Source: Plantago elongata
Taxonomy: Eukaryota > Streptophyta > Magnoliopsida > Lamiales > Plantaginaceae
NCBI GenBank assembly: GCA_036897095.1
Contig: JAYMSP010000065.1
Location: 1-64,000, forward strand
Direction: 5' to 3'
Length of the DNA: 64,000 nucleotides
In this document: positions 51,247 through 62,480 of the stretch, piece after piece
Numbering within the stretch: position 1 is the stretch's first letter
Layout: the number at the start of each line of letters is the position of its first letter
Notes under the pieces: generated by a model
What the model was told of the DNA's origin: nothing
Databases searched by the model: none
The model's input: the letters and a program-made list of their open reading frames with translations, nothing else
Translations under genes and position numbers: made by a program

Positions 51247-51508
51247 TGCATTCAAGTTCTGGTTTAAACTCGGGAGATTGTTCTGGTGACCAAAGTTCAT
51301 GTGTAAGATATCGGATGCCATATGGTCGTTCTTTTCTTGAAAATAAAAATGGCTATTCTAGCTAAGGTGGAATTTATTGAAATTTAGAACTTGTCATTTT
51401 TTTTCATTTTCGAACTTTTATTAATCTTTAGTACTACTTTCGTCCCACCAAACTTCATACATTTGTCAATTTTTTCGTACCTTATGTCTTTTTTAAAAAT
51501 CTTCGTCA

Positions 51509-51533
51509 CCCCCCCCCCCCCCCCCCCCCCCCC
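51509..51533 (+). repeat. C25 homopolymer
   Basis: An uninterrupted run of 25 C in AT-rich DNA, at the apparent broken end of a MITE-like sequence. The length may be unreliable. Confidence 0.95.
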
Positions 51534-52499
51534 TTCATAATAGTGACCCTATGGCTTTTTCCTTCTTTGATTTTGACTTGACGTTATTGTTGGTTTGGAA
51601 GTACTAGTTTAATTCTAAGGTTACCGTTGGGCTGACCCACTACTTTCACACCAGCTTAATTCTGGGCCAGTCCGCATCCAAGTCCAACGGGTAAGTTTCA
51701 AATTTCAATTTTGTTGGCAGACAAAAGAGACAGTGCAATTCCGTTGTTTCCCTTGTGAACAAATAAATCTGTTTGCATTAACATGAATGGTTAATTAAGC
51801 TTGAGTTGGGTGAAAAGAGCGGGGTATTTTCCGCCATGGCCAAAGATGGAGCAATGTCGCCTGGAGGTGGAAGACCCAATATTAGAGATCATGGTCACAA
51901 TCATAGAACTTGGTCTCATGTGTTTCAAGTGATTCTACTAATATGGGATGCATGTCAATTTTTATAATTCTATGAGCGTAAAAAAGTACTAATGTGTATG
52001 TTAGGGTCTGTTCGTATTTGTAGAATAAAATATAACTTTACATAGTTAAACTTAATTTAATAGAACTAAATGAGTTTGCGGATAACTGACCACATTGTCA
52101 TCATGTGTTACTACTATCGAATCACATTTATCAGGAAGATCTTAAAAGTATATGATCATAGTGTATAGTGGAATACATTACAGCTTATTCTTCGATTATA
52201 CTATTTCTCCTTCTCTTATACTCTATTAAATTATTCTAACAACTTTAAGAGAATCAATTAACCTAAAAAATACAAAAATAAATTAATTATTTCTTACACA
52301 CGTCAATTTGCTCAGTATTTTTTACCTTAAAAATATGACGTAGTGTCACATGAAGTATTAGTATGTTATATATTTTTTACCTTAAAAATATGACGTAGTA
52401 AATGGTACATGAATAAAACACCTAGTACGAGATACTATAAAATGTTGCAGGGAAACATAAACTCATTCACTCCAACCGCAGAATAACCCCACAAAAATT

Positions 52500-52507
52500 T
52501 ATAAATA
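52500..52507 (+). promoter_or_regulatory. Possible TATA box for DRP1E
   Basis: TATAAATA lies 403 bp before the ATG. A pyrimidine-rich leader (about 52690-52860) follows. It is plausible but unproven. Confidence 0.35.
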
Positions 52508-52909
52508 GAAAACTTCATATAAAAAAAACATCTTTTAATTTCAATTCGACTTTTATAGAACACAATCAGATTACTAGGACGATTCTGTCTATAATTGTAA
52601 TTTGAAATTGAGCGAAAGAAACATCAAACATTGATCGGACACACACGCTTGAAATTTGATTTTCAAATTAGAAAAACACGAAGCACAGTCCAAACGCTAC
52701 TTTCTTCTCTCTCTACAATTACAATATAGTCAGTCTATCCATCTTCTCTACAATTACGCTTGCCTGTTTGTCATTTGATTTCAATTCAATTTCTTCATCA
52801 AGTCTCCAATTTCTACTTACTACTCGTTCTTCTGTTCCTTAACTCTTAAGCCTCAAAATTCAAAAAAAAACAAATTTCATTTTCGTAGATCCACTCTAAT
52901 TGAGCTGCT

Positions 52910-55900
52910 ATGGCGACTATGGACAGTTTGATTGGACTTGTCAACAGGATACAGCGAGCTTGCACCGCTCTCGGCGATTACGGCGGCGGCGATCAAGCCT
53001 TCTCCTCTCTCTGGGATGCTCTCCCCTCTGTTGCCGTTGTCGGTGGTCAGGTGACCAGATTCTCTCAATTCAATCTTCCTGTCCTTGTAAATTCGTAGAT
53101 CTACTTGTTTATTTGCTTCTATTTGAGCTGATTCGCAGAGTTCTGGAAAGTCATCGGTCTTGGAGAGTATAGTCGGACGTGATTTCCTTCCTCGTGGCTC
53201 TGGTTATTCCTCCTTTTACTCATATGCTCTCCTTTTGTTTTTCTATTTGTATGACACAGTAAGAGAGAATTTCACCTAGGTTTGCTTTGGTACTTTTTGT
53301 AATTGGTTGTTTGTGAGTTGAGCTGATTACGGAGTAAACTTTTTTTTTTTTTCATTTAGGTATTGTTACAAGGAGGCCGTTAGTGTTGCAACTGCAGAAA
53401 ATTGATGAAAAGCAGGAGTATGCTGAATTTGGGCATATGCCGCGGCGACGCTTCACTGATTTCGGTACTATTGCTGACTGTGTTTTGCATATTGCTAGGT
53501 GTGAGCTGTGACTTAGTTGCGTTTTATATATGATAATTTGTATTCTCATTGTGAAGTAGGGGCAATTTCATTCATAAATTATATGATAGCATGATTTTCA
53601 CTTGAAAAATTAAATGTCCTACTGCTGGAGCATCTAAATGTTTTGCTTATTGAGTTAGGTACAATTGTTCATGTTGTTAGGCGTGAGTGAACTCAGTGGT
53701 AGTTTAGTTATGTCTTGCAACTGCGATAGTCATGACGACAATTGATGTTTGTGTGTTGTGATGAGCCCCGATAAGATTTATATGCATTTGTATGATGATG
53801 TCTGTGCAATATTGCCTGAGATGTTATGTTAAGTGCGTTTCAACTTAAATTGAAAATGGCCTGATGATTGAGAACCGAAATGCTTACTGCGCCTCACTAT
53901 ATAATGCAGAATTGGTTCGCAAGGAAATTGCGGATGAAACTGATAGAATCACAGGGAAGTCGAAACAAATTTCTCCTGTCCCTATCCACTTGAGTATCTA
54001 TTCACCCAATGGTATGTTTTCCTTTATGAACGTATCATTTCGGTCTGACGAAAGAGTTTAATTCTAACTTTACGCCGCTGATGCTTTTGGGTTGTTTTCT
54101 GCAGTTGTGAACTTGACCCTGATTGATCTTCCTGGGCTGACTAAAGTTGCTGTTGGTAAGTTTTTGTTTGTTAATTTGTCATATAATTGAAGAGGCTTTA
54201 TAATCATTTTGACTGAATTTAAAGATATCTGATTTCTGCAGAGGGACAACCAGAAACTATAGTCCAAGATATTGAAACTATGGTCCGAACCTATGTTGAG
54301 AAGGTTAGTAAAGAGGTTCTGTGAGTCTCTGTACGATATGTTTGTTTATTTTTTTTGTTCAAAACATTGTATTTTGGTATTGATTTATGAATTTCTATTT
54401 GAGATTGAAATTTTGTTCTGTTGACATGCAGCCCAACTCCATCATACTGGCAATATCTCCTGCAAATCAAGATATTGCCACATCAGACGCTATCAAACTT
54501 GCAAAGGAAGTTGATCCATCTGGTGAGTTTGATATCACCATCGACTAAAGCATGAAGATTGAAAACTGTGTCATTCTAACTTGCTTTTGCAATCTCTATA
54601 TTTCGCAGGTGAACGCACATTTGGTGTGTTGACGAAACTTGATCTAATGGACAAAGGAACTAATGCACAAGATGTAAATCCCCCCTTTCTAAATGTTCAA
54701 GAATTTAAATCATCCTTCTAGTACTAAGAACTAGAATATATTTCTTCACTCAACTTGCTGCATGTGGAAGTTTAGAGAGATGCTTTCTTTCAAACATACT
54801 GCAGTAATCCTCTATGTTTTACTTTCAATAGGTTCTAGAAGGAAGAGCTTATCGTTTGCAACATCCTTGGGTGGGTGTTGTGAATCGATCTCAGGCAGAT
54901 ATCAACAAAAGTGTTGATATGATTGCTGCTAGACGCAGGGAGCGTGAGTATTTTGCTACAAGTACTGATTATGGTCACTTGGCAAGTAAAATGGGTTCTG
55001 AATATCTTGCAAAGCTTCTTTCAAAGGTACACTTTCTGTCTCTCGGCTATAACATGTTTCACCTGGCTGGATTTTAGGAGGATATCTTGTAACATGTTCC
55101 ACATTATTGCGCAGCACTTGGAAAGTGTAATTAGATCAAGAATACCCAGTATCACTTCTTTGATTAACAAAAGTATTGAAGAACTTGAAACAGAGATGGA
55201 CCACCTGGGAAGGCCCATTGCTGTAGATGCTGGAGTGAGTTTTTTGCATCCCTCACCTGATTTCATTTTATACTTCCTTTTGGTTGGTGCTGACTCTTTC
55301 TTGTTGTCCAGGCCCAATTATATACCATCTTGGAACTTTGCCGTGCTTTTGACAAAATATTTAAGGAGCATCTGGAAGGAGGGTATGTTTATTGTTTCGC
55401 TTTCTGTCTTTCATTTCCTACAGCTGCATCTTTGATGTTTGCAAATGATTCTCACATGTTTTGGTACTGTTACTCATTGGTTTCTATATTTGTACACAAT
55501 GAAATGGTGCATTCATGGTAACTTCGTGTCCTAATTTTCAAACTAGCATACTGTATGTAGTTGTAGAGTCTAATCAACTGCCTGTTAAAATTTCCAGACG
55601 GCCAGGAGGTGATCGCATTTATGGAGTTTTTGATAATCAGTTGCCAGCTGCTTTGAGGAAACTTCCTTTCGATCGACATCTTTCAGTCCAGAATGTAAGA
55701 AAAATTGTTTCAGAGGCTGATGGTTATCAGCCGCATTTGATTGCTCCTGAGCAAGGTTATCGGCGACTTATTGAGGGCTCATTGAATTACTTCAGAGGGC
55801 CTGCTGAAGCGTCTGTAGATGCTGTAAGTAGTTCCTTGGCCAATTTTACGTGAAGTGTTTAGGCTAATTTGTTGCATCCTTGAGTGATATTCAATTGTGT

Positions 55901-56699
55901 TGTGCAGGTTCACTTTGTGCTAAAGGAACTTGTGAGAAAGTCTATGGCAGAGTGTCAAGTAAGTTTCTCTAATAGTACTGTTTATAATATTTAGTCCACC
56001 CTTAGTTTCTTCTATTCACTGTATTTCTTTGATGAAACAGGAATTGAAGCGGTTTCCAACTCTGCAATCAACAATAGTTGGTGCAGCAAATGAATCTTTG
56101 GAAAAGTTCCGTGATGAAGGCAAGAAAACAGTTGTGAGATTGGTTGATATGGAATCTTCATATCTGACTGTTGATTTCTTCCGGAAACTACCCCAAGAAG
56201 TAGAGAAGTTGGGGAATGCAGTGGGTGGCAATCCACGGGAAAACAGGGGGAATCAACGAGAAGATCCACGGGCTCACTCGGCTGCTGCGAATGATATTGA
56301 TCGATATGCAGATGGACACTTCCGGAGGATAGGGTCAAATGTCTCATCTTACATACACATGATTTCCGAAACACTGAGAAACTCAATCCCCAAGGCAGTT
56401 GTTTACTGTCAAGTCAAGGAGGCCAAACAGAACTTGCTGAATTACTTCTACACCCAGATTGGAAGAAGAGAGGTATGTGTTCTTTTCACTTTTAGTTAAG
56501 CCCCGGACATTCGTGCCAACAAGATCGCTTTTGGGGATTACCTATATTCATTAATGTTACAACATTGCAGGGCAAGCAGCTGGCTGAGTTGTTAGATGAA
56601 GATCCAGCATTGATGGAGAAGAGACTGCAAGCCAGCAAACGACTTGAACTCTACAAGAAAGCAAGAGACGAGATTGAGTCAGCTTCATGGATACGATGA
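52910..56699 (+). CDS. DRP1E: Dynamin-related protein 1E (phragmoplastin family)
   Basis: Fifteen exons, phases all closing to 634 residues: 52910-53050, 53139-53202, 53360-53464, 53910-54011, 54105-54155, 54242-54303, 54432-54522, 54609-54673, 54832-55026, 55115-55234, 55312-55382, 55598-55823, 55908-55958, 56041-56472 and 56571-56699. The GTPase domain has GGQSSGKSS (P-loop, 45-53), LPRGSGIVTRRP, DLPG (145-148), TKLD (214-217) and NRSQAD. The stalk and C-terminal GTPase effector domain follow. There is no PH or Pro-rich domain, as expected for plant DRP1. [18 protein letters not shown] and a C-terminus ending [12 protein letters not shown] match DRP1E better than DRP1A or C. DRP1 proteins polymerise on membranes and act in endocytosis and cell-plate formation. 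An insert rich in Asn, Arg and Glu sits in the variable region near residue 500. The gene looks intact. Confidence 0.95.
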
Positions 56700-57467
56700 A
56701 GTTGATGTGTTGTGTGTAGAGAAAGAGAGATGTTTTGTATGTACCATACTATTATACTAGTGGCACTGTAACTGTGGTTGCAGCAGATTGTTGATTTCTC
56801 AGTGGGCAGCTGGCATCCCCTACATTGTTTGTACCAGTACTGTTTTCTGATTCATTTTGCAGTATATTAGTTGTTGGATTGAGATTTTACACCCTAGTAG
56901 TAATATTCATTAGTTCTTTAAATTAATTATATCTGGGATTGCCATTCCTTGCTTACCAAGTGATTCGTGTCTTAAACTTTACTGTATATACTTTGCTACT
57001 GAAGATCAAATCTGGGTAATGAAGTCAACAGTGCCTGAATAAAGAGGAATCACAGCACGAAAATGAACTGATATTGAAACTCAAGTTCGTTAAAAGATCT
57101 GTTTGGTATTAACTTGATGCTTTTTTGTGATTTTAGGTGTCAGCTGACATCTGGTTATGAAGACAATATAGGTAAAATACGATATTCGAAGGCTAGCATA
57201 GCCGTCTATCCAAGTCATCCAAGTCTAACAGAAACTCAGCTTTGGACACAGTAAAATATGTATAATCCAACAGTCTCTTAATTTAAAGTCAACCTTTGTC
57301 AGATTGAAATTCAAAATGATAAGTAGAACACACAGTGCTCTCATACTAGTGAAATTTTTTGAGATTATGAATCCCCAGAAACATCAGGATATTATTGTAG
57401 TTCTGGGAAAGAATGACAAGTTCCCAATTAACTTGTTAAAAGCTGTAAAATCATGGCCTCCAATGGC
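56700..57467. other. Convergent intergenic region
   Basis: The 3' flanks of DRP1E (plus) and SGPP (minus) face each other. No gene is seen. Confidence 0.6.
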
Positions 57468-59520
57468 TTAAAGTGTGGCTTTCACTGTGACTGGCTTCTT
57501 CAAGATAACGTCTAAATCCTTCCACAGCTTCGGGTCTGCAAAATTCTCAATCACAAGACTTGCCCCAGCTGATATTAGAAGTTCTTCAGCGTTCCTTGTA
57601 GATATACCGACAACTGGCATCCCAGCAGCCACCCCAGCTTTTGTTCCAGATGAAGAATCCTTCAATTTTACCAAATGTATTAATCCTCAATAATGTAGAT
57701 CAATATCACAATTGCTATGAGATGATTCTTTTCACATTCTGTAACAAAATGTCCATGCAAAAAAATTAAGTGTATACTGTGTACATGCACGAAAGATTTG
57801 GTACCTCAAAGATGAATGCATGCTCAGCAGATATTCCAAGTTCCTTGACAGCTCTCAAATAGGGGTCCGGGAAAGGTTTTGCTCGTTCACATTCAGCTCC
57901 AATGATGAGCAATTCGAAGAATTCTCCCAAGTTAAGCAGTGAGATCAACAGTTCAGCATTTGGCCTTGGAGCATTAGTAACTGCAGCTCTTCTCACACCA
58001 TTTTCTTTCAACCATGCACACAACTTATCAAGCCCAGTCACAGGTTTCAACTGCTCTGAAGCAATTCTGTGTATATGATCTCAACGTCAGATCTCATGGA
58101 ACTAATACGTATTAATATTAAATATCTGGTGATATCTTGGCATATAAATCAACAGGTAGAAAAAAATGAATAAACACAGAAGTGATCAAGAAACAATGGG
58201 AAATTAAAACATTTAGAAGAGCTTTACTTTCGGAACAGTGCTTCCTTGTCTTCCATAAACTGGCGGGCCTTTTCTATTTCCCAATCAGGAAAAAGAAGAT
58301 GACAGAGATCCTCATTATGCCCACCACTGATATTCTTACTGAAGTACTCCTCCGTGATCGGCTCTCCTCCATTGAATCCTACCTGTTAGGAGTTGACATA
58401 ATAAACCAATAAGAGTGGGAATATGACAAGGAATCAGATTCAAAAGGAAAGGGAGAGAATGTACCTCCTGAAGCATTTCTCTGAAGGCATGGTAGTGAAT
58501 GGGATCCGAATCACATAAAGTGCCATCGATGTCGAACAGTATTGCTTCCAGTGGAGCAACAGAGGTAAGCAATGGAGGGCTGATACACATCAGAGATTAG
58601 AAAATCATATAAAGCAGGACCATTTCGAAAACATAATTCTTGATGGAGATATATAATAGTGAAACTAACTAAGAAGTAGCCAACTAAATTTGAACACAGC
58701 AATGTAAAAAATATAGTATATTAACAACCATAAAACCAATAAAAGAAAAGTAGCCTTGTATCTACACCAGAGCAAATCATTAGAGCTCTTTCCTCCTCAT
58801 TTTGCACATACATTTTCTGCTCGTAAAGTCTATCAGTTTGCTTTAAAGGTGGAATTACAGCACATGATAGCATGGATCTCTAAATTTTCTGTATATTTGT
58901 ATCTATTTGCAACAGATTAAAAGGGAATCCCTCCGATATGAATTGGAAAAGTGTCGGTCATGAAAAGGCATTTTGAGAGGCAAAGATTGAAAATTGCAGT
59001 CATCATTGAGCACGGACATCCATGTGAAGTAAATACACATCGCTAGATTGACGATTAATCCAGCCGGGTAAAACCTAAGCATAAACCGCTATGTTGTAGT
59101 AAAACATGAGTCCAAATAAGTTGTTCAATCAACTGGCATCAGACTGCCTATACTATAGTGATAAGCTGAATATGTTGTTGGTGAGTGAAATCGAGTAAAG
59201 TAGAAGACAAAGCAAAGCATAATGAAGCATAACATTTGTACAATCGTTTATTTATTTGTGAATATTCATAACATATACAATCCAATACGGTGTAAAATGA
59301 CATAGAGCGAGCAGAAATGAGCAAGCATTTGGGATTTGGATTTAAAGTAAAGATGATGATAGAGTATGATCGAAAACGAAATCGGAAGATACCTTGCAGA
59401 CATGTTTGCAGAAAAGGCACGAGGAGCAGCAGTGGGAGGAAGGTTTGGCGAGAAAGAAGAGGTCCTCCTTGTCGTTGTTGTGAGAAATTGAGAAGAAAAG
59501 TGTAAAGCTGAAATGGCCAT
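57468..59520 (-). CDS. SGPP: HAD-family sugar-phosphate phosphatase, SGPP-like
   Basis: Five coding exons: 59393-59520, 58465-58579, 58228-58382, 57805-58066 and 57468-57659, together 283 residues. HAD motifs are complete: LFDIDGTLCDSDP (nucleophile Asp59, acid Asp61), AAVTNAPRPNAE (motif II Thr), AKPFPDPY (motif III Lys) and FEDSSSGTKAGVAAGMPVVG (motif IV). Arabidopsis SGPP is a broad-range phosphatase acting on small phosphorylated sugars and polyols. Here the first 40 residues (MAISALHFSSQFLTTTTRRT and on, Ser/Thr/Pro-rich, few acids) look like a plastid transit peptide, which Arabidopsis SGPP lacks as I recall. Met40 in SANMSA could start a cytosolic form. No defect is seen. Confidence 0.92.
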
Positions 59521-60862
59521 TATATAATACAGTATATAGGGCAGCGAAGGAACTGTGGGTTTGATTTTTGAATTGAATTAAATTTAATTAAAATAAAATA
59601 AATAAAATTTTGGGGCTGAGAAAGAAACGTGAAAGAGTTGATGATGAGTGAGTAGTTTGGTTGGTTGATTGTTACTAATTGATTCTTGTCTTGTCAGTTG
59701 TCACTCACACACAGGAGAGGAGAGGAGGAGGAGATTCTTGTTCTCTTTCTTATACGTACATACATGTGTTCATGTCCGACTGGTTCATCTTTTCTAATTC
59801 TCCTACTGCAGATAATGTGATTGTGAATAATACCTGCTCTCGAGGGACGGAATATTCTATGGATCATCCATTCCAATAATCCTCCTCCTCCTCCTCCTAT
59901 ATTCTTCACATATTCAGATTTCAATTTATTATTTATACTACTGCTAAAATTCCCAATAAACCATTCACGGACTCACACCACCACCACCAACGATTAATTT
60001 AATTGCCCTTCCATGCCTCCCAACTTTTCATGTTTATATCCCGTCCGTTGTCATTAATTTAATTCACTATTATCCACATATTATTGATAACTTCACTTCA
60101 CTATATATTTTCCATTTAATATATCTTCTTATCTATCCTATCTTGCTATGCAAATAACTTCTAAACCACCAAATTTCGATTTCGACTCAAACCTATACAT
60201 TCCCATCTCTCCCAACCATGTTATGTGAATCTTCTTCATAGTCCCAATAAGATAACAACTCTCACGCTACGATGCTTCCAGTACATGTTGTTGGCAACAT
60301 TTGAACTAGTTTCCAGCCAAACCTTGAACTGAACTGAATTGAATAACCGTTTCAAGTGAACTTAATAAATCTAAAATGAATTAAGAGAAATACATGCCTT
60401 TCCATTAATAATGAAAAGGCCACATTTAATTTTCGCACGAGCAGCTTGGACCTGCCGGAGACAAAATCGGGCACTATAAATAGACGCTAAAGTTAGAACA
60501 AAAACGTAGAAATCGTCAAAATACACAAATTTCCATCGATCCTGGCATTTTTTTCTGCGATTACGACGATTCACCGAGATTCCGACGATTCCTACTTTTT
60601 CGACGACTTCAATCGATCAAATCTAATACATACGATGCCGAATCAATCAATCAAGGTATTTTGTACCACAATTTTTTTTTGTTTAATGATATTTGAACGA
60701 TTTCAAATAAAAAATCGATTTTGAAATTGTTCGATCCTAATCAATTTTTATGTGTTATGCCTTTATATAGTCTGGTTGATTTTACATTTGTTTGGGGAAA
60801 TTTACTGCATGTAGCAAAATGTCTGGTTAATCACTATAAAAGCCTCGGTAGATTTTACAGTT
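59521..60862. other. Upstream of SGPP and intergenic DNA
   Basis: No gene is supported. A (tcc)n microsatellite lies near 59881-59898 and a short (cac)n near 59976-59990. Confidence 0.5.
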
Positions 60863-61345
60863 TTGTCTGGAAAATTCCTGCCTGCTGCAATTTACACAAT
60901 GACTGGGGATTTGCGAAGGAGCCTGGGGAAATTTCTGTCTGCTGCCATTTACACCATGATTGGGGATTTGTGAAAGAGCCTGGGGATAATTACCTTTCGC
61001 CTGCGGGGTTTTCCTGTCTGTGCTATTTACACCATGATTGGGGATTGTGAAAGGAGCCTAGGGATATTTACCTTTTGCCTGGGGGATTTTCCTGTCTTAA
61101 TTTACACCATGACTGAGGATTTGTGAAGGAGCCTGAGGATATTTACCTTTTGCCTGGGGAATTTTCAATATGCATGTTCAATTTAGACCATAACTGGGAA
61201 TTGTGAAGGAGCCGGGGATATTTTTGCCTGGGGGATTTTTTGTCTATGCAATTTACACCATGACTGGAGATTTACCTTTTGCCTGGGGAAATTTTCAATC
61301 GGTGCAATTTACACCATAAATGGGGATTGTGAAGGAGTCTGGGGT
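60863..61345 (+). repeat. Degenerate minisatellite, about seven units
   Basis: A unit of 50-80 bp is repeated about seven times. The core is 'aatttacaccatgactgggg' followed by 'atttgtgaaggagcctgggg', then 'atatttaccttttgcctgg' and 'ggattttcctgtct'. Units differ by indels and substitutions. Frames stay partly open (60721-61050) only because stops are rare in the unit; I do not treat it as coding. Confidence 0.85.
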
Positions 61346-61525
61346 ATTTAACTGAGTATAACAAAGTAAGTTCAAAGACTCACTGGCACGTAAAATCATC
61401 ACGCTGCAAAATATTTTTACGACTGAGCCCTCTTTTCAATCTCCTCCTTTTGAGAACTTGCATCAAGTTAGGAACCTGCACACAATACAAATTAGTAAAA
61501 GATAGTAAATGCCATAAAAATTAAT

Positions 61526-62065
61526 ATGTTCGGAGTCTCGGGTAAGCTTAACAACATAAGTGTTCTTCAACGTTCACCGGCGTTTGACGATCTATTGAAT
61601 GAAAAATCACCCTCTATTATTTTTCAAGTTAACGGACACGAATACAACATGAGATACTATCTCACATATGGTATTTATCCACAATGGGCAACATTTGTTC
61701 CTTCAATCAAAGGTCCAAAAACTAGAAAGGAATGCTTATTTGCACAACACCAAGAGGCATGCAGGAAAGATGTGGAACGATCTTTTGGCGTTCTTCGAAA
61801 GCGATTACGTATCCTCAAGCAACCCGGACTTCCATTCACTAAGGAGTTAATGGGCAAAATCATGTACGCTTGTCTCATACTGCATAACATGCATGATAGT
61901 GGAAGATGAGCGAGATACTTATGTTAACTATGATGATCGAAGTGAATATGATGAAGAAATGTCCACTGGACCGTCTAAAAGCGGAGTAAGGACTAACTTA
62001 TTTCGTGAAACCGATACAAGCAACTACACTCATCGACATTCAGTGTTCAATTCAATAGACAACTG
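61526..62065 (+). mobile_element. PIF/Harbinger transposase remnant (DDE_Tnp4, ALP1-like)
   Basis: The 127-residue frame shows family wording: LQRSPAFDDLL, VNGHEYNMRYYLTYGIYPQW, LFAQHQEACRKDVERSFGVL and KIMYACLILHNM. It is the C-terminal half of a PIF/Harbinger transposase. The third catalytic residue (Glu in DVERSFG) is present, but the second Asp, normally in LTDGIYP, is Tyr here, so it could not be active. After HNM the frame shifts by an extra 'catg'; the family text continues as VEDERDTYVNYDD in another frame to about 62065. The N-terminal half and terminal repeats were not found. Confidence 0.85.
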
Positions 62066-62245
62066 ATATGCATGATTGGGTAACCCACGAAGCCCTTCAA
62101 AATGACTTGGTTGAACACATATAGCAAAAATTTGGTCCAGGCAGATAGTTATTGATACTTTGGGTTTTTTGCATTTATTGTAATTCCTTCTGCAGTGAGT
62201 TTGCATTGAGAGGGATGGTAGCTTCCGGATTAGTAAGCAGTGAAA

Positions 62246-62480
62246 TCATGTCCGAAGATAACTCGAAAGACAAAATTGCATCGATGTTAGAAACTGGGCA
62301 CCAGTAGAGTCTCCCTGGCATGCTACCGAATAATTATGAACTTTAGGTATGTCAACCGTGATTTGCACCTGACGCCACTCATTAAGCAGACAATTACAGA
62401 CCCACACCGCCCCGTCGTTTAACAATACCGCCACGAACTTGTATATATCGTCTCCGTTCGAAGTGCTCGGATATACGTTC
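62246..62480 (-). other. Unrecognised protein-like segment
   Basis: The minus-strand frame reads VYPSTSNGDDIYKFVAVLLN then DGAVWVCNCLLNEWRQVQ and ITVDIPKVHNYSVAC before a stop. Codon use and composition look protein-like and resemble the beta-strand text of kelch or FBA-type proteins, but I cannot assign a family. No neighbouring exon is evident. It may be a relic. Confidence 0.3.

Larger units (their letters stand above)
51247..52909. other. Intergenic gap between the ubiquitin fusion and DRP1E
   Basis: About 51430-51508 looks like one end of a Stowaway-type MITE ('tactactttcgtcccaccaaa'), ending at the poly-C run. Near 52310-52400, 'tattttttaccttaaaaatatgacgtagt' occurs twice. The last 200 bp are the CT-rich leader of DRP1E. 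Confidence 0.5.

Noticed and set aside
55021-55317. Minus-strand ORF inside DRP1E
   Set aside because: It lies across exons and introns of an intact dynamin-related gene and has no similarity of its own.
60721-61050. 109-codon ORF over the minisatellite
   Set aside because: The frame is open only because the repeat unit has few stops; units differ by indels that would break a protein.
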